DNA of 64,000 nucleotides from an uncultured Alistipes sp. Lineage in GTDB: Bacteria > Bacteroidota > Bacteroidia > Bacteroidales > Rikenellaceae. The position numbers were made by a program, and so were the translations under genes. Positions within the stretch are counted from its first letter, which is position 1. Each line of letters opens with the position of its first letter. The stretch is taken from the NCBI GenBank assembly GCA_947591475.1, contig CANQDE010000007.1, positions 17,458-81,457 on the forward strand, in the 5' to 3' direction. This document shows, piece by piece, positions 17,202 to 25,521 of the stretch. The notes beneath the pieces are model-generated. The model saw nothing but the letters and a program-made list of their open reading frames with translations, had not been told where the DNA came from and did not search any database.

Positions 17202-18194
17202 ATGGTATCCTACAAAGAACTGGGGCTGGTGAATACGCGGGAGCTTTTCGCCAAGGCCGTCAAGGGCGGATATGCCATTCCTGCCTTCAACTTCAACAAT
17301 ATGGAGCAGATGCAGGCCATCATTCAGGCTTGCGTCGAATGCTCGTCGCCGGTGATTCTCCAAGTTTCGGCCGGTGCCCGCAAATACGCCAACCAGACGC
17401 TACTGCGTTACATGGCACAGGGCGCTGTGGAGTACGCCAAGGAACTGGGAAAGAACATTCCTATCGTTCTGCACCTCGACCACGGCAATTCGTTCGATTT
17501 GTGCAAGAGCTGCATCGACATGGGCTTCTCGTCGGTGATGATCGACGGTTCGTCGCTGCCTTACGAGGAGAATGTCGCGCTGACCAAACAAGTCGTCGAT
17601 TACGCTCATCAGTACGACGTTACGGTCGAGGGCGAGTTGGGCGTGCTGGCCGGTGTCGAAGATGAGGTGTCCGCCGAGCATTCGCACTACACCGACCCGA
17701 AAGACGTCATCGACTTCGTATCGAAAACGGGTGTCGATTCGTTGGCCATTTCGATCGGTACGTCGCACGGCGCCTACAAGTTCCGTCCGGAGCAGTGCAC
17801 GCGCAACGCCGAAGGGATTCTCGTGCCGCCCGAATTGCGCTTCGACATTTTGGCCGAAATCGAAACGAAACTCCCCGGGTTCCCTATCGTGTTGCACGGT
17901 TCGTCGTCCGTTCCGCAGGAGTACGTGAAGATTATCAACAGCCACGGCGGCGCGCTGAAAGAGGCGGTCGGCATTCCCGAAGAGCAGCTTCGCAAGGCGG
18001 CCAAGAGTGCGGTTTGCAAAATCAACATCGACTCCGACGGTCGTTTGGCCATGACGGCTGCCGTTCGTACGGTGTTCGCCGAGCAGCCCGCCGAGTTCGA
18101 CCCGCGCAAATACCTCGGGCCGGCTCGCGATGAGTTGAAGAAGCTCTACATGCACAAATGCGAAAAGGTGCTCGGTTCGGCTGGCAAGGCTTGA
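17202..18194 (+). CDS. fba: Fructose-bisphosphate aldolase, class II
   Basis: The 330-residue zinc enzyme cleaves fructose 1,6-bisphosphate in glycolysis. Visible: the N-terminal AIPAFNFNNMEQMQAI, the zinc-binding and catalytic HLDHGNS (about 97-103), VMIDGSSLPYEENV, the Glu metal ligands in VEGELGVLAGVEDE, the SIGTSHGAYKF loop and HGSSSVP with the last zinc His. ATG 17202 is chosen over the upstream frame start because known enzymes begin MVSYKELG-like at this point. It stands alone, with its own terminator. Confidence 0.95.
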   Translation: MVSYKELGLVNTRELFAKAVKGGYAIPAFNFNNMEQMQAIIQACVECSSPVILQVSAGARKYANQTLLRYMAQGAVEYAKELGKNIPIVLHLDHGNSFDLCKSCIDMGFSSVMIDGSSLPYEENVALTKQVVDYAHQYDVTVEGELGVLAGVEDEVSAEHSHYTDPKDVIDFVSKTGVDSLAISIGTSHGAYKFRPEQCTRNAEGILVPPELRFDILAEIETKLPGFPIVLHGSSSVPQEYVKIINSHGGALKEAVGIPEEQLRKAAKSAVCKINIDSDGRLAMTAAVRTVFAEQPAEFDPRKYLGPARDELKKLYMHKCEKVLGSAGKA

Positions 18195-18220
18195 TCGACG
18201 GCAGTTCGCAGATAACGAGC

Positions 18221-18262
18221 GAGGGTGTCCGAAACGAAAATCGGACGCCCTCACTTTTTTTA
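18221..18262 (+). terminator. Terminator after aldolase gene
   Basis: GAGGGTGTCCGA (18221-18232) and TCGGACGCCCTC (18241-18252) form a 12-bp stem with one G-U, followed by a T-run. It may also serve the convergent ftsW gene. Confidence 0.85.
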
Positions 18263-18276
18263 AGGCAGTTCTTCGC

Positions 18277-19548
18277 TTACCCCCGTTCGTAGATGCTTTC
18301 GCCGCGGGGACGAATGTGCGAATGTTCGTCGTTCTGACGGCTGACGCTCAAAATCATCCCCAAAGCGATGGTCGTGAAGAGCGTCGATGACCCGCCGCGC
18401 GAAATCAACGGCAAAGTCTGTCCCGTTTCGGGAATCAAATTCACGGTTACCATGATGTGCAACAACGCCTGACAGGTGATGAGCAATGCCAATCCCAAGA
18501 CCAACAGCCCGGGAAAGGCCGTGCCGCATCGTCCGAAAATCTCGATGGCTCGAAAGAAAATCCACAGGTAGAGCATCAACAGCGCCACCGCCAGCAACAA
18601 TCCGTATTCCTCGACGAAAAAGGCATAGGCATAGTCGCTTTCGGGGTGGATCATCTCCACGCGCATGACGCTTTGGCCGGCACCCTCGCCGAAGACGCTG
18701 CCGTTGTGGATGGCGATCATCGAACGTTCGGTATCGGTCAGTTTATCGACAGGTTTGGGTGCATCGGCATCGTAATCGTACGTCCAGAGGTGCCACCACG
18801 TCGCGAGACGGCCTTCGGCGGTCTCGCTGCGGCCGAGATTGAGCGTGAGGACGAGTAGCGCGCCGGCAAAGGCCCATCCCAAAAGTTTCAACAACTCCCG
18901 AATGCGCACCCGCCCGATGAGCATCATGACCCACGAGGCCAGAAAGACCAGCACCGCTGCCGACGTGTGGGCCGGAAAGATGACGAGGCAGGCGAGCAGC
19001 ACCGGTACGAGAATCGGCCGGGTGCCTTCGCGCCAGATGCGCCGCTGTGTTCGCGACGAACGCCACGTCCAGAATCGCCACGACGGGACGATCCGCAGTT
19101 CGGCGATGTTTTTCTGTCGGCAGGCGAGTTGTCGGGCCAAATAGAGCACTGTGGCGATTTTCAGTGCCTCGGAGGGTTGGAACTGGAACGGCCCGATCGG
19201 AATCCACCGCGCGGCTCCGTTGGTTGCGTGGCCGATGAAGTAGGCCGCTACGGTGCAGAGCAGCGAAAGCAGGTAAATCGGTCGGGCGAAGCGGTTGTAG
19301 ATGCGGCAGTTGATTCGCTGCACGATGCACATCATGCTGAGGCTCAATATCAGAATGAAAAGCTGCTGCCGCAGAAAATGGGCGGTCGAGTAGCCGGAAC
19401 TCGGATCGTAGGCCATCTTGGCCGTCGATGAATAGACCACCAATACCGAGATGACGGCCAGCACCACGACGATGACCCACAGCACGCGGTCGCCCGAGAA
19501 AAAGATCGGGGTTCGTTCGTTTTTCGTTGCGTTTGCGGGGTCGTTCAT
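18277..19548 (-). CDS. ftsW: FtsW, lipid II polymerase (SEDS family)
   Basis: This 423-residue inner-membrane protein has about ten hydrophobic segments and the SEDS signatures: ATNGAARWIPIGPFQFQPSEALKIATVLYLA, the conserved Asp loop around SDYAYAFFVEEYGLL, and the C-terminal IPETGQTLPLISRGGSSTL. SEDS proteins polymerise peptidoglycan glycan strands, FtsW at the septum with its partner PBP. It follows murD with a 42-bp gap, the order of the division/cell-wall cluster, which favours FtsW over RodA. The last 20 residues are hydrophilic. Confidence 0.93.
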   Translation of the reverse strand: MNDPANATKNERTPIFFSGDRVLWVIVVVLAVISVLVVYSSTAKMAYDPSSGYSTAHFLRQQLFILILSLSMMCIVQRINCRIYNRFARPIYLLSLLCTVAAYFIGHATNGAARWIPIGPFQFQPSEALKIATVLYLARQLACRQKNIAELRIVPSWRFWTWRSSRTQRRIWREGTRPILVPVLLACLVIFPAHTSAAVLVFLASWVMMLIGRVRIRELLKLLGWAFAGALLVLTLNLGRSETAEGRLATWWHLWTYDYDADAPKPVDKLTDTERSMIAIHNGSVFGEGAGQSVMRVEMIHPESDYAYAFFVEEYGLLLAVALLMLYLWIFFRAIEIFGRCGTAFPGLLVLGLALLITCQALLHIMVTVNLIPETGQTLPLISRGGSSTLFTTIALGMILSVSRQNDEHSHIRPRGESIYERG

Positions 19549-19590
19549 CGGGTCGCTGTTTTTTGGGATGCGGTTATCGGTTCGGGCGGG

Positions 19591-20949
19591 TTAGCCGAGG
19601 TGCTCGTTCACCCATTGCTTGAAAAGTTTGCCGCGTTGCTCGTAGTTCTTGAAAAGGTCGAAGCTGGCGCAGGCGGGCGACAACAGCACCGCATCGCCCG
19701 AACGGGCAGCCGAACGGGCCGCCTGCATCGCGGCGTCGAGCGAATCGGTGGAGACGATGGAGGGCACCACGCCCGTAAATTCGCGCACCAATTTCGCATT
19801 GTCCACGCCCATGCAGACCAACGTGTGCACCTTGTCGCGGGCGAACGCCTTCAACGGGCCGTAGTCGTTGCCCTTGTCCGTGCCTCCGGCGATCCATACG
19901 ACGGGCCGCTTCATGCTCTCCAACGCATACCATACCGAATCGACGTTGGTCGCTTTCGAATCGTTGATCCACAGCACGCCGTCGACCTCTTTCACCGGCT
20001 CGAGCCGATGTTCGACCGGTTCGAAGTCGTAGAGCGCCCGCCGAATTTTCGCCGGCGCAATGCCTGCTGCCAGCGTCGCCAATGCGGCGGCCATCGCGTT
20101 GTAAGCATTGTGCAACCCGCTCAGTTTCATCTTCGCAAGGTCGATTTCGACCGATCGGCTGCCGACCGTCGCCGTGAACTTTCCGTCGCACAGGAACGCA
20201 TCGCCCGCACCGCTCGCCACGGCGTTCTTCGCCGCGAAGGGGAGCTGCTTCATCCGGAAATCGTATTTCGGCAGTTGTGCCCAGATCACCTCGTCGTCGC
20301 CCGAATAGATGAAATAGTCGTGCGAATTCATGTTCTGCGTGATGCGCATTTTCGAATCGACGTAGTTCTGGAAACAATGGTCGTAGCGGTCGAGGTGGTC
20401 GGGGGTGATGTTCATCAGCACGCCGATGTGGCTGCGGAACCGGTACATGCCGTCCAACTGGAACGAGCTCAACTCCAGTACATACCAGTCGTATCGACCT
20501 GTAGCGACCGAATAGGCGAAACTCTCGCCGATGTTGCCGCCCAATGCAACGTTCGCGCCCGCATCGCGCATGATTTTGTAAATCAGCGAAGTGGTCGTCG
20601 TCTTGCCGTTCGAACCCGTGATGCAGATGCAGCGGGCGCCGTTCAGATAACGGCCCGCGAACTCCATTTCGGAGATGACGGGGATGCCTCGTTCCCGGAT
20701 TTTGCGCACGATGGGGGCCGTCTCGGGAATTCCGGGCGACTTGATGACCTCATCGGCTGCCAAGATGCGTTCTTCGGTGTGGCCGCCCTCCTCGTAGGGC
20801 ACCTGCCACTCGTCGAGCCGCTTTCGGAACCGTTCCTCGATGTGCCCCTTGTCGGAGAGAAAGACCTCGAATCCCTCTTTTTTGGCCAAGATGGCGGAGC
20901 CGTAGCCGCTGATGCCGCCGCCCAATACGATGATCTGTTTGGTTCGCAT
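19591..20949 (-). CDS. murD: UDP-N-acetylmuramoylalanine-D-glutamate ligase
   Basis: The 452-residue cytoplasmic enzyme adds D-Glu to UDP-MurNAc-L-Ala. Visible are the N-terminal nucleotide fold (IIVLGGGISGYGSAILAKKE), the ATP-binding P-loop (CITGSNGKTTTTSLIYKI, about 112), LELSSFQLDGM, NITPDHLDRYD and the C-terminal domain (VEHRLEPV, WINDSKATNVDSVWYAL). It is followed by ftsW; murC, murG and other cluster genes are not in the window, so only a two-gene piece of the usual division cluster is here. Confidence 0.95.
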   Translation of the reverse strand: MRTKQIIVLGGGISGYGSAILAKKEGFEVFLSDKGHIEERFRKRLDEWQVPYEEGGHTEERILAADEVIKSPGIPETAPIVRKIRERGIPVISEMEFAGRYLNGARCICITGSNGKTTTTSLIYKIMRDAGANVALGGNIGESFAYSVATGRYDWYVLELSSFQLDGMYRFRSHIGVLMNITPDHLDRYDHCFQNYVDSKMRITQNMNSHDYFIYSGDDEVIWAQLPKYDFRMKQLPFAAKNAVASGAGDAFLCDGKFTATVGSRSVEIDLAKMKLSGLHNAYNAMAAALATLAAGIAPAKIRRALYDFEPVEHRLEPVKEVDGVLWINDSKATNVDSVWYALESMKRPVVWIAGGTDKGNDYGPLKAFARDKVHTLVCMGVDNAKLVREFTGVVPSIVSTDSLDAAMQAARSAARSGDAVLLSPACASFDLFKNYEQRGKLFKQWVNEHLG

Positions 20950-20964
20950 GAATAGATGGATGAT

Positions 20965-21927
20965 TTATTTTCGTTTCGATCGTTTGCGGGGCGTCTCCTT
21001 CTGTGTGCGGATGCGGATCGTCGCCCGCATGCCCTTGCCTTTCGACGAGACGATCTGGAAGGTGCCGCCCAACGAGTTGACCCGCGAAGCGATGTTCGAC
21101 AACCCCATGCCGCAATCCATCATGGCCTGCGGATTGAAGCCGCGACCGTCGTCCGTGTAGTCGAGGGCCAGTTCGGTGTTGTTCTGCACCAACGAAAGGT
21201 TGATGGTTCGGCAGCCCGAATGCTTCAACGAATTGTTAATCAGTTCGCAGATGACGCGATAGAGAATTACTTCGACCTCCGTATCGAACCGCTCCGCGCG
21301 CAGATTGGTTTGGAACCGGATTTTCGCTTCGTGGATGGCGGCGCTTTTGTCGATGAAGTTCTGCACGCCGCGAACCAGCCCGAAATCGTTGAGGACGTGG
21401 GGCGACAGGTTGTTCGAAATTTCGCGCAGCGAGCGGATCGCTTCGTCGATGACGACGGTCGTATTGTCGATGATTTCACGCTGTTCGTCGTTGCGTTCTT
21501 CGCGCGACAGGGCCGTCAACGACATCTTGGCCGACGACAGCAGCGGCCCGAGCCCGTCGTGCAACTCTTTCGAAAAACGCGAACGGGCTTTTTCCTCGGT
21601 GCGCAGCACGGCCGTCAGAATGCGGCGGTTCCATAGCTGACGCTGACGATTGAGCCGAGCGATGTATTTGAAGAGTTTGTGCGCATACATGACGCCGATC
21701 GAGAGGCAGACCGAGATGACGATGCCCAAATAGACGACCCATGTTCCGGGCTCGTAACCACCCGTTTCGTGGCACAGTTGTACGACGTGTTCGACCGACA
21801 GCAGAAAGAATCCGATGATAAAGAGAATCCACACCGAATTGTATTTGGTCGTTCGCACCAAACGCAGGGCAAAGACCGTGGCGACGGTCTGGATCAGAAT
21901 GGCGATGACGAGCAGGAATTTCAACAT
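20965..21927 (-). CDS. NarX/DegS-type sensor histidine kinase
   Basis: The 320-residue protein has two N-terminal membrane segments (about 2-20 and 32-52) plus a third (about 62-82), a short linker, a HisKA_3 dimerisation/phosphoacceptor motif (RFSKELHDGLGPLLSSAKM, His123) and an HATPase domain (VICELINNSLKHSGC, DYTDDGRGFNP, CGMGLSNIASRVNSLGGTF). There is almost no periplasmic domain, so it may sense membrane state or an intracellular signal. Family partners are LuxR/NarL-type response regulators, and none is in the window. It lies only 15 bp from murD on the same strand, so it may share that transcript. Confidence 0.9.
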   Translation of the reverse strand: MLKFLLVIAILIQTVATVFALRLVRTTKYNSVWILFIIGFFLLSVEHVVQLCHETGGYEPGTWVVYLGIVISVCLSIGVMYAHKLFKYIARLNRQRQLWNRRILTAVLRTEEKARSRFSKELHDGLGPLLSSAKMSLTALSREERNDEQREIIDNTTVVIDEAIRSLREISNNLSPHVLNDFGLVRGVQNFIDKSAAIHEAKIRFQTNLRAERFDTEVEVILYRVICELINNSLKHSGCRTINLSLVQNNTELALDYTDDGRGFNPQAMMDCGMGLSNIASRVNSLGGTFQIVSSKGKGMRATIRIRTQKETPRKRSKRK

Positions 21928-21986
21928 GGCAGATTCGTTTTATTCGGGGCCGTCCGGACGGCAGTCGGGTTTGGACGGTCGGGATG

Positions 21987-22760
21987 TCATTCGTGCAGTA
22001 CGTTCCGCAGGTGCTTCAGTTGTTCGTAGTCGGTCATATCGACCTGCACCGGCACGACCGAAACGTAGCCGTGCGACAAAGCCCATTCGTCGGTGTCTTC
22101 GGCGTCCGGTTCGTTGTTGACGAACGCGCCCGTAAGCCAGAAGTATTCGCGTCCGCGCGGGTCTTCGTGGCGGAAGAACTCTTCGCGCCAGAATCCGCGA
22201 TTCTGTCGGCAAAGCCGCATACCGCGTATTTCGTCGGGGCGACCGACCGGCACGTTGACATTCAGACAGAGCGGTAACCGTTCGTTGCGGGCTAATACGT
22301 CGCCGATGATGCGTTTGCCCCATTCGATCGAGGCTTCGAAATCCGCCTCCGCGTGGTGGTCGTCCAACGACAATCCGACGGACGGACATCCGTAGAAACT
22401 GCCTTCGATAGCGGCGCCCATCGTGCCGGAATAGAGCACGTTCACCGCCGAGTTGGAGCCGTGGTTGATGCCCGAGATTACCAAATCGACCTTTTCGTCG
22501 CGCAGCAGATAGTCGAATGCCATTTTCACGCAATCGACGGGCGTTCCGGAGAAGGAATAAACCTCCAGCCCCTCCTCTTTGCGCACCCGACGCAAAAAGA
22601 GCGGGTTGTACATGGTGATGGCTTGGCTCATGCCGCTTTGCATGGTTTCGGGGGCTACGACGACCGTGCGTCCGTAAGCACGGGCCACCTCGATGGCCGC
22701 CGCCATGCCCCGAGAATCGACTCCGTCGTCGTTGGTTACGAGTATCAATCGTTCATTCAT
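21987..22760 (-). CDS. surE: 5'/3'-nucleotidase SurE
   Basis: The 257-residue protein begins ILVTNDDGVDSRGM, the metal-binding DD signature of SurE, and continues with VVVAPETMQSGMSQAIT, FSGTPVDCVKMAFDYLL and LVISGINHGSNSA, all conserved metal/phosphate-site segments. SurE dephosphorylates nucleoside monophosphates and is linked to stationary-phase survival. ATG 22760 gives the exact family N-terminus; the longer frame upstream runs into repeat DNA. It is 59 bp upstream of the kinase on the same strand. Confidence 0.95.
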   Translation of the reverse strand: MNERLILVTNDDGVDSRGMAAAIEVARAYGRTVVVAPETMQSGMSQAITMYNPLFLRRVRKEEGLEVYSFSGTPVDCVKMAFDYLLRDEKVDLVISGINHGSNSAVNVLYSGTMGAAIEGSFYGCPSVGLSLDDHHAEADFEASIEWGKRIIGDVLARNERLPLCLNVNVPVGRPDEIRGMRLCRQNRGFWREEFFRHEDPRGREYFWLTGAFVNNEPDAEDTDEWALSHGYVSVVPVQVDMTDYEQLKHLRNVLHE

Positions 22761-22816
22761 CGTCTCTCTGTTTTCCGAGAGCCAAAGATACGAAAAGTCG
22801 AGTGCAAAAATGCAAA

Positions 22817-22886
22817 CTTGTTTGCAATTTTTGCCGAGACGGAGTATCTTCGACGAAGTCAAAGATACGAATTTTTTTATTAGCGC
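22817..22886. repeat. Intergenic hairpin repeat, copy 1
   Basis: Contains GCCGAGACGGAGTATCTTCG, then ACGAAGTCAAAGATACGAAT and TTATTAGCGC. GTATCTT and AAGATAC form a hairpin, and the minus strand carries a -7-like TATCTTTG. The same 70 bp recur at 22946-23017; relatives lie at 27345-27415 (opposite orientation) and 32590-32662. Confidence 0.7.
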
Positions 22887-22945
22887 GGTAGACTGTTATC
22901 TTGCTTTCAGTGGTCATCTTCGCTTCCGTTGCGGAATCCGCTTAA

Positions 22946-23017
22946 TTTGTTTGCATTTTTTTGCCGAGACGGAGTATCTTCGACGAAGTCAAAGATACGA
23001 ATTTTTTTATTAGCGCG
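22946..23017. repeat. Intergenic hairpin repeat, copy 2
   Basis: Direct repeat of 22817-22886, identical across the GCCGAGACGG to TTATTAGCGC core. It runs straight into a REP-like palindrome at 23017. Confidence 0.7.
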
Positions 23018-23090
23018 CCGCTTTTAAAAGCGGTTCCTTATACGGTAGATCGTTGCCATGCTTTTCAACGCTTTCTTCGCTGCCGACCGT
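23017..23090. repeat. REP-like palindromic unit
   Basis: Hairpin GCCGCTTTT/AAAAGCGGT with conserved flank TTCC-TTATACGGTAGA and then CAACGCTTTCTTCGCTGCCGA. The same layout recurs at eight other places in the window with different stem sequences. Confidence 0.65.
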
Positions 23091-23129
23091 TTTTTTACAA
23101 GACAATTAGATAATCGACAAAAACGGCTC

Positions 23130-23232
23130 TTTGAGCCGTGCGGGCCGAAGCCTCCGCCCGCGGAGGCCCGCTCTCACGAGCGAACACTCCGCAGTCTTCG
23201 CCCCGCGCCGCTTTTGAAAGCGGTTTCCGATC
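23130..23232. repeat. GC-rich block (reverse copy) with REP hairpin
   Basis: GGGCCGAAGCCTCCGCCCGC and CACTCCGCAGTCTTCGCCCC are the reverse complement of blocks at 27118-27190 and 51745-51812. It ends in another REP-like hairpin (GCCGCTTTTGAAAGCGG). Confidence 0.65.
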
Positions 23233-23260
23233 GAATTTCGAAGATTTTTTTGCGGTTCGT

Positions 23261-23291
23261 TTTTCGTTTCCGAATTTATTCTTTATCTTTG
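23261..23291 (+). promoter_or_regulatory. rplS promoter
   Basis: TATCTTTG (23284-23291) with TTTT(CG) exactly 19 bp upstream (23261-23264). It predicts a start near 23298 and a leader of about 240 nt. Confidence 0.65.
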
Positions 23292-23297
23292 TGGCCC

Positions 23298-23538
23298 CTG
23301 CGAGGGCGTATATCAACCTCTTTCATTGGGCACCCGAGTGGCTTGCATAAGGCCGAACCGGAAAGATGGGTTCTTCGGAAAGACCGATTATCGGTCGGAA
23401 CGGAGAAACGGGCTGAAGGATGGGAACCCGTACTATATGGAACGGAGGAACCGGCCGGAAAGAGCCTAAACCACGAGACCGGCTAATAAAAAGGTGCAGC
23501 GGAAATGTTGAGTACGAAACCGAAAAATTGTTGCAACA
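23298..23538 (+). ncRNA. Structured leader of rplS
   Basis: The region between the promoter and the L19 start has no credible reading frame but several short hairpins: ACCGAT-T-ATCGGT (about 23380-23395), ACGGG...CCCGT (about 23407-23431) and AGCCGG/CCGGCT-type pairing toward 23485, with repeated motifs GGAACGGAG(A/G)AAC. This is the layout of a ribosomal-protein autoregulatory leader or an independent small RNA. No known family was identified. Confidence 0.5.
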
Positions 23539-23919
23539 ATGAACAAAGACGCAATCATCAAGCTCGTGAACGAGCAGTTGTGGCCCAAGACGGATGCCGA
23601 CGTCCCGTCGTTCAAGGCCGGTGATACCATCACCGTAACCTACAAAATCGTCGAGGGTAACAAGGAGCGCCTGCAAAGTTTCCGCGGCGTAGTGATCCAG
23701 ATCAAGGGGTCGGGCAAAACGAAGATGTTCACCATCCGCAAGGTGTCGAACGGCGTGGGTGTGGAACGTATCTTCCCGCTCTACTCGCCCCACATCGACA
23801 AGATCGAGGTGAACAAGGTCGGTGTCGTACGTCGTGCACGCATTTACTATCTGCGTGGCCTGACGGGTAAGAAAGCCCGCATCAAGGAGAAGCGCATGGT
23901 TCGTGCGGAGGAGAAATAG
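23539..23919 (+). CDS. rplS: 50S ribosomal protein L19
   Basis: The 126-residue protein has the L19 core: [77 protein letters not shown] and KKARIKEKR. It binds 23S rRNA at the subunit interface. The last 12 residues are charged. The gene is monocistronic: neither trmD nor rimM is next to it, and a strong terminator follows 21 bp after the stop. Confidence 0.97.
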   Translation: MNKDAIIKLVNEQLWPKTDADVPSFKAGDTITVTYKIVEGNKERLQSFRGVVIQIKGSGKTKMFTIRKVSNGVGVERIFPLYSPHIDKIEVNKVGVVRRARIYYLRGLTGKKARIKEKRMVRAEEK

Positions 23920-23940
23920 TCCGTCGCGTACCGTTGAAAA

Positions 23941-23971
23941 AGGCGGAACATCCGAATTGGATGTTCCGCCT
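23941..23971 (+). terminator. Terminator after rplS
   Basis: AGGCGGAACATCC (23941-23953), loop GAATT, GGATGTTCCGCCT (23959-23971), then TTTT. Confidence 0.9.
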
Positions 23972-24085
23972 TTTTCGTGTCCTAACCGCGCGACCTTATA
24001 ATTTTACACCTGCCACTTTACGGGTTGCAGGTGTAAAAAAGCCTCCAAAAGAGTATTTCGCAGTTAGATCCCTTTTCAAAAGGGA

Positions 24086-25432
24086 TCAGACCGGAATGTT
24101 CTTGTTGACGTTCTTGCAGCCGACCAAGCCGTAGTAGAGCAGATAGGCCAGCGCTGCCACGATGAGCCAGTAGCTGTTCATGTAGCCGGCCCCCTTGGCA
24201 ATCGCTTGCTGAATCAACGGCAGGATACCGCCGCCGACGACCATCATCATGAAGATGCCCGACGCCTGTGCTGTGTATTTGCCGAGGCCTTCGACTGCCA
24301 GATTGAAGATGCCGCCCCACATGATCGAGGTGCAGAGACCGCACAGCACCAAAAAGAGGGCGCTGACAGGAACTTGTGCCCAGACGATGCCGTTCTCCAC
24401 GCTGTAACCCGGCAGGTTGAGCGTGCTGGTTTTCGGGAATACGATGGCCAGCAGCACAAGTACGATTGCCACGGCCGATACCGTGATGAGTTGGGTGCGG
24501 GTCGATACCTTGCCGGCAATGACGCTGCTGAACGTTCGGCCCACTAACATCAAGAGCCAATAGATGGCCACGATTGCACCGGCGATGGCCGATGCGTCGC
24601 CCACGACGCCGGCACCTTTGGCGGTCTGGTCGGAAAGGTAGAAATTCAGCGTACCCGGGACGCCGATTTCGATGCCCACATAGATGAAGATGCCGATGAC
24701 CCCGAGCACCGTGTGCCGGAAATTCCACGGACTGTGCGTCTCTTTCTCTTTGACCGATCCGGCCTGTTGCAGATAGGGTTCTGGAATGTCGACGAACGAG
24801 ATGATGCAGAATGCGACGACGAATACGGCCATGGCGATCCACAGCAGCAGCGTTACGTCGCCCATGGTCGAAGCGGGGGTCAGCGAGCCGATCAAGGCAC
24901 CCACGAAGAACGGGGTGAGCGTTGCGGAGAGCGAGTTCAATGCGCCACCGGCTTGCAGCAACTGGTTACCCTTGTTGCCGCCGCCGCCGAGCAGGTTGAG
25001 CATCGGGTTGACGACCGTGTTCAACATGCAGACGCAGAAACCGCAGATGAAGGCGCCCAACAGATAGACGAAGAAGTTGAGGCGGACGATGATCGGGGTT
25101 CCTTCGGCGCCCGTGAGCGTCCATACGGGCGTGTCGGCGCCCACGAAGCTCGACAGGTACTGCACGAAAAGTCCGACGACGCCCACGGCCATCGCCCACA
25201 GAGCGGTCTTTTTGTAACCGATTCGGACGAGCAGGTTGCCGGCGGGAATGCCCATGAACAGATAGGCGAGGAAGTTCATCATGTTGCCCATCATGCCGAG
25301 CACGCCGTTGCCTTCGAACTGGTAACCCCAGATCGTGCCGGTCGGTGCGGCCAGATTGGTTACGAACGAGATCATCGCGAAGAGGAAGAACATCACGATG
25401 ATCGGCAAGGTACGATTCTTTTGTTGTGCCAT
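24086..25432 (-). CDS. MFS sugar permease, FHS/FucP type
   Basis: The 448-residue inner-membrane protein has about twelve hydrophobic segments. Family features: the N-terminal FFLFAMISFVTNLAAPTG, MGIPAGNLLVRIGYKKTALWAMAVG after helix 2, the LLGAFICGFCVCMLNTVVNPMLN helix, QLLQAGGALNSLSATLTPFF, and a C-terminal half with TRTQLITVSAV. It resembles the fucose/glucose/galactose:H+ symporters common in Bacteroidota; the exact sugar cannot be told. No kinase or isomerase gene is nearby. Upstream are three 20-bp tandem repeats (25445-25504). Confidence 0.88.
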   Translation of the reverse strand: MAQQKNRTLPIIVMFFLFAMISFVTNLAAPTGTIWGYQFEGNGVLGMMGNMMNFLAYLFMGIPAGNLLVRIGYKKTALWAMAVGVVGLFVQYLSSFVGADTPVWTLTGAEGTPIIVRLNFFVYLLGAFICGFCVCMLNTVVNPMLNLLGGGGNKGNQLLQAGGALNSLSATLTPFFVGALIGSLTPASTMGDVTLLLWIAMAVFVVAFCIISFVDIPEPYLQQAGSVKEKETHSPWNFRHTVLGVIGIFIYVGIEIGVPGTLNFYLSDQTAKGAGVVGDASAIAGAIVAIYWLLMLVGRTFSSVIAGKVSTRTQLITVSAVAIVLVLLAIVFPKTSTLNLPGYSVENGIVWAQVPVSALFLVLCGLCTSIMWGGIFNLAVEGLGKYTAQASGIFMMMVVGGGILPLIQQAIAKGAGYMNSYWLIVAALAYLLYYGLVGCKNVNKNIPV

Positions 25433-25444
25433 AGTCTTATTGGT

Positions 25445-25504
25445 TTTATTAACTTGGTCGGAATTTTATTAACACGGTTGGAATTTTATTAACTTGGTCG
25501 GAAT
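25445..25504. repeat. Three 20-bp tandem repeats
   Basis: TTTATTAACTTGGTCGGAAT at 25445-25464 and 25485-25504 is identical; the middle copy 25465-25484 differs at three bases (AACACGGTTGG). It fills most of the 89-bp gap between polyprenyl synthase and the permease. Related TTATTAACTGG strings occur before the genes at 26511 and 32115. Confidence 0.85.
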
Positions 25505-25521
25505 GCTATGTAACCAATAAT

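Noticed and set aside
22770..23090. CRISPR array suspected from repeated 70-bp unit
   Set aside because: Only two copies with a spacer of irregular length, no cas genes, and the unit is a hairpin plus promoter-like element.
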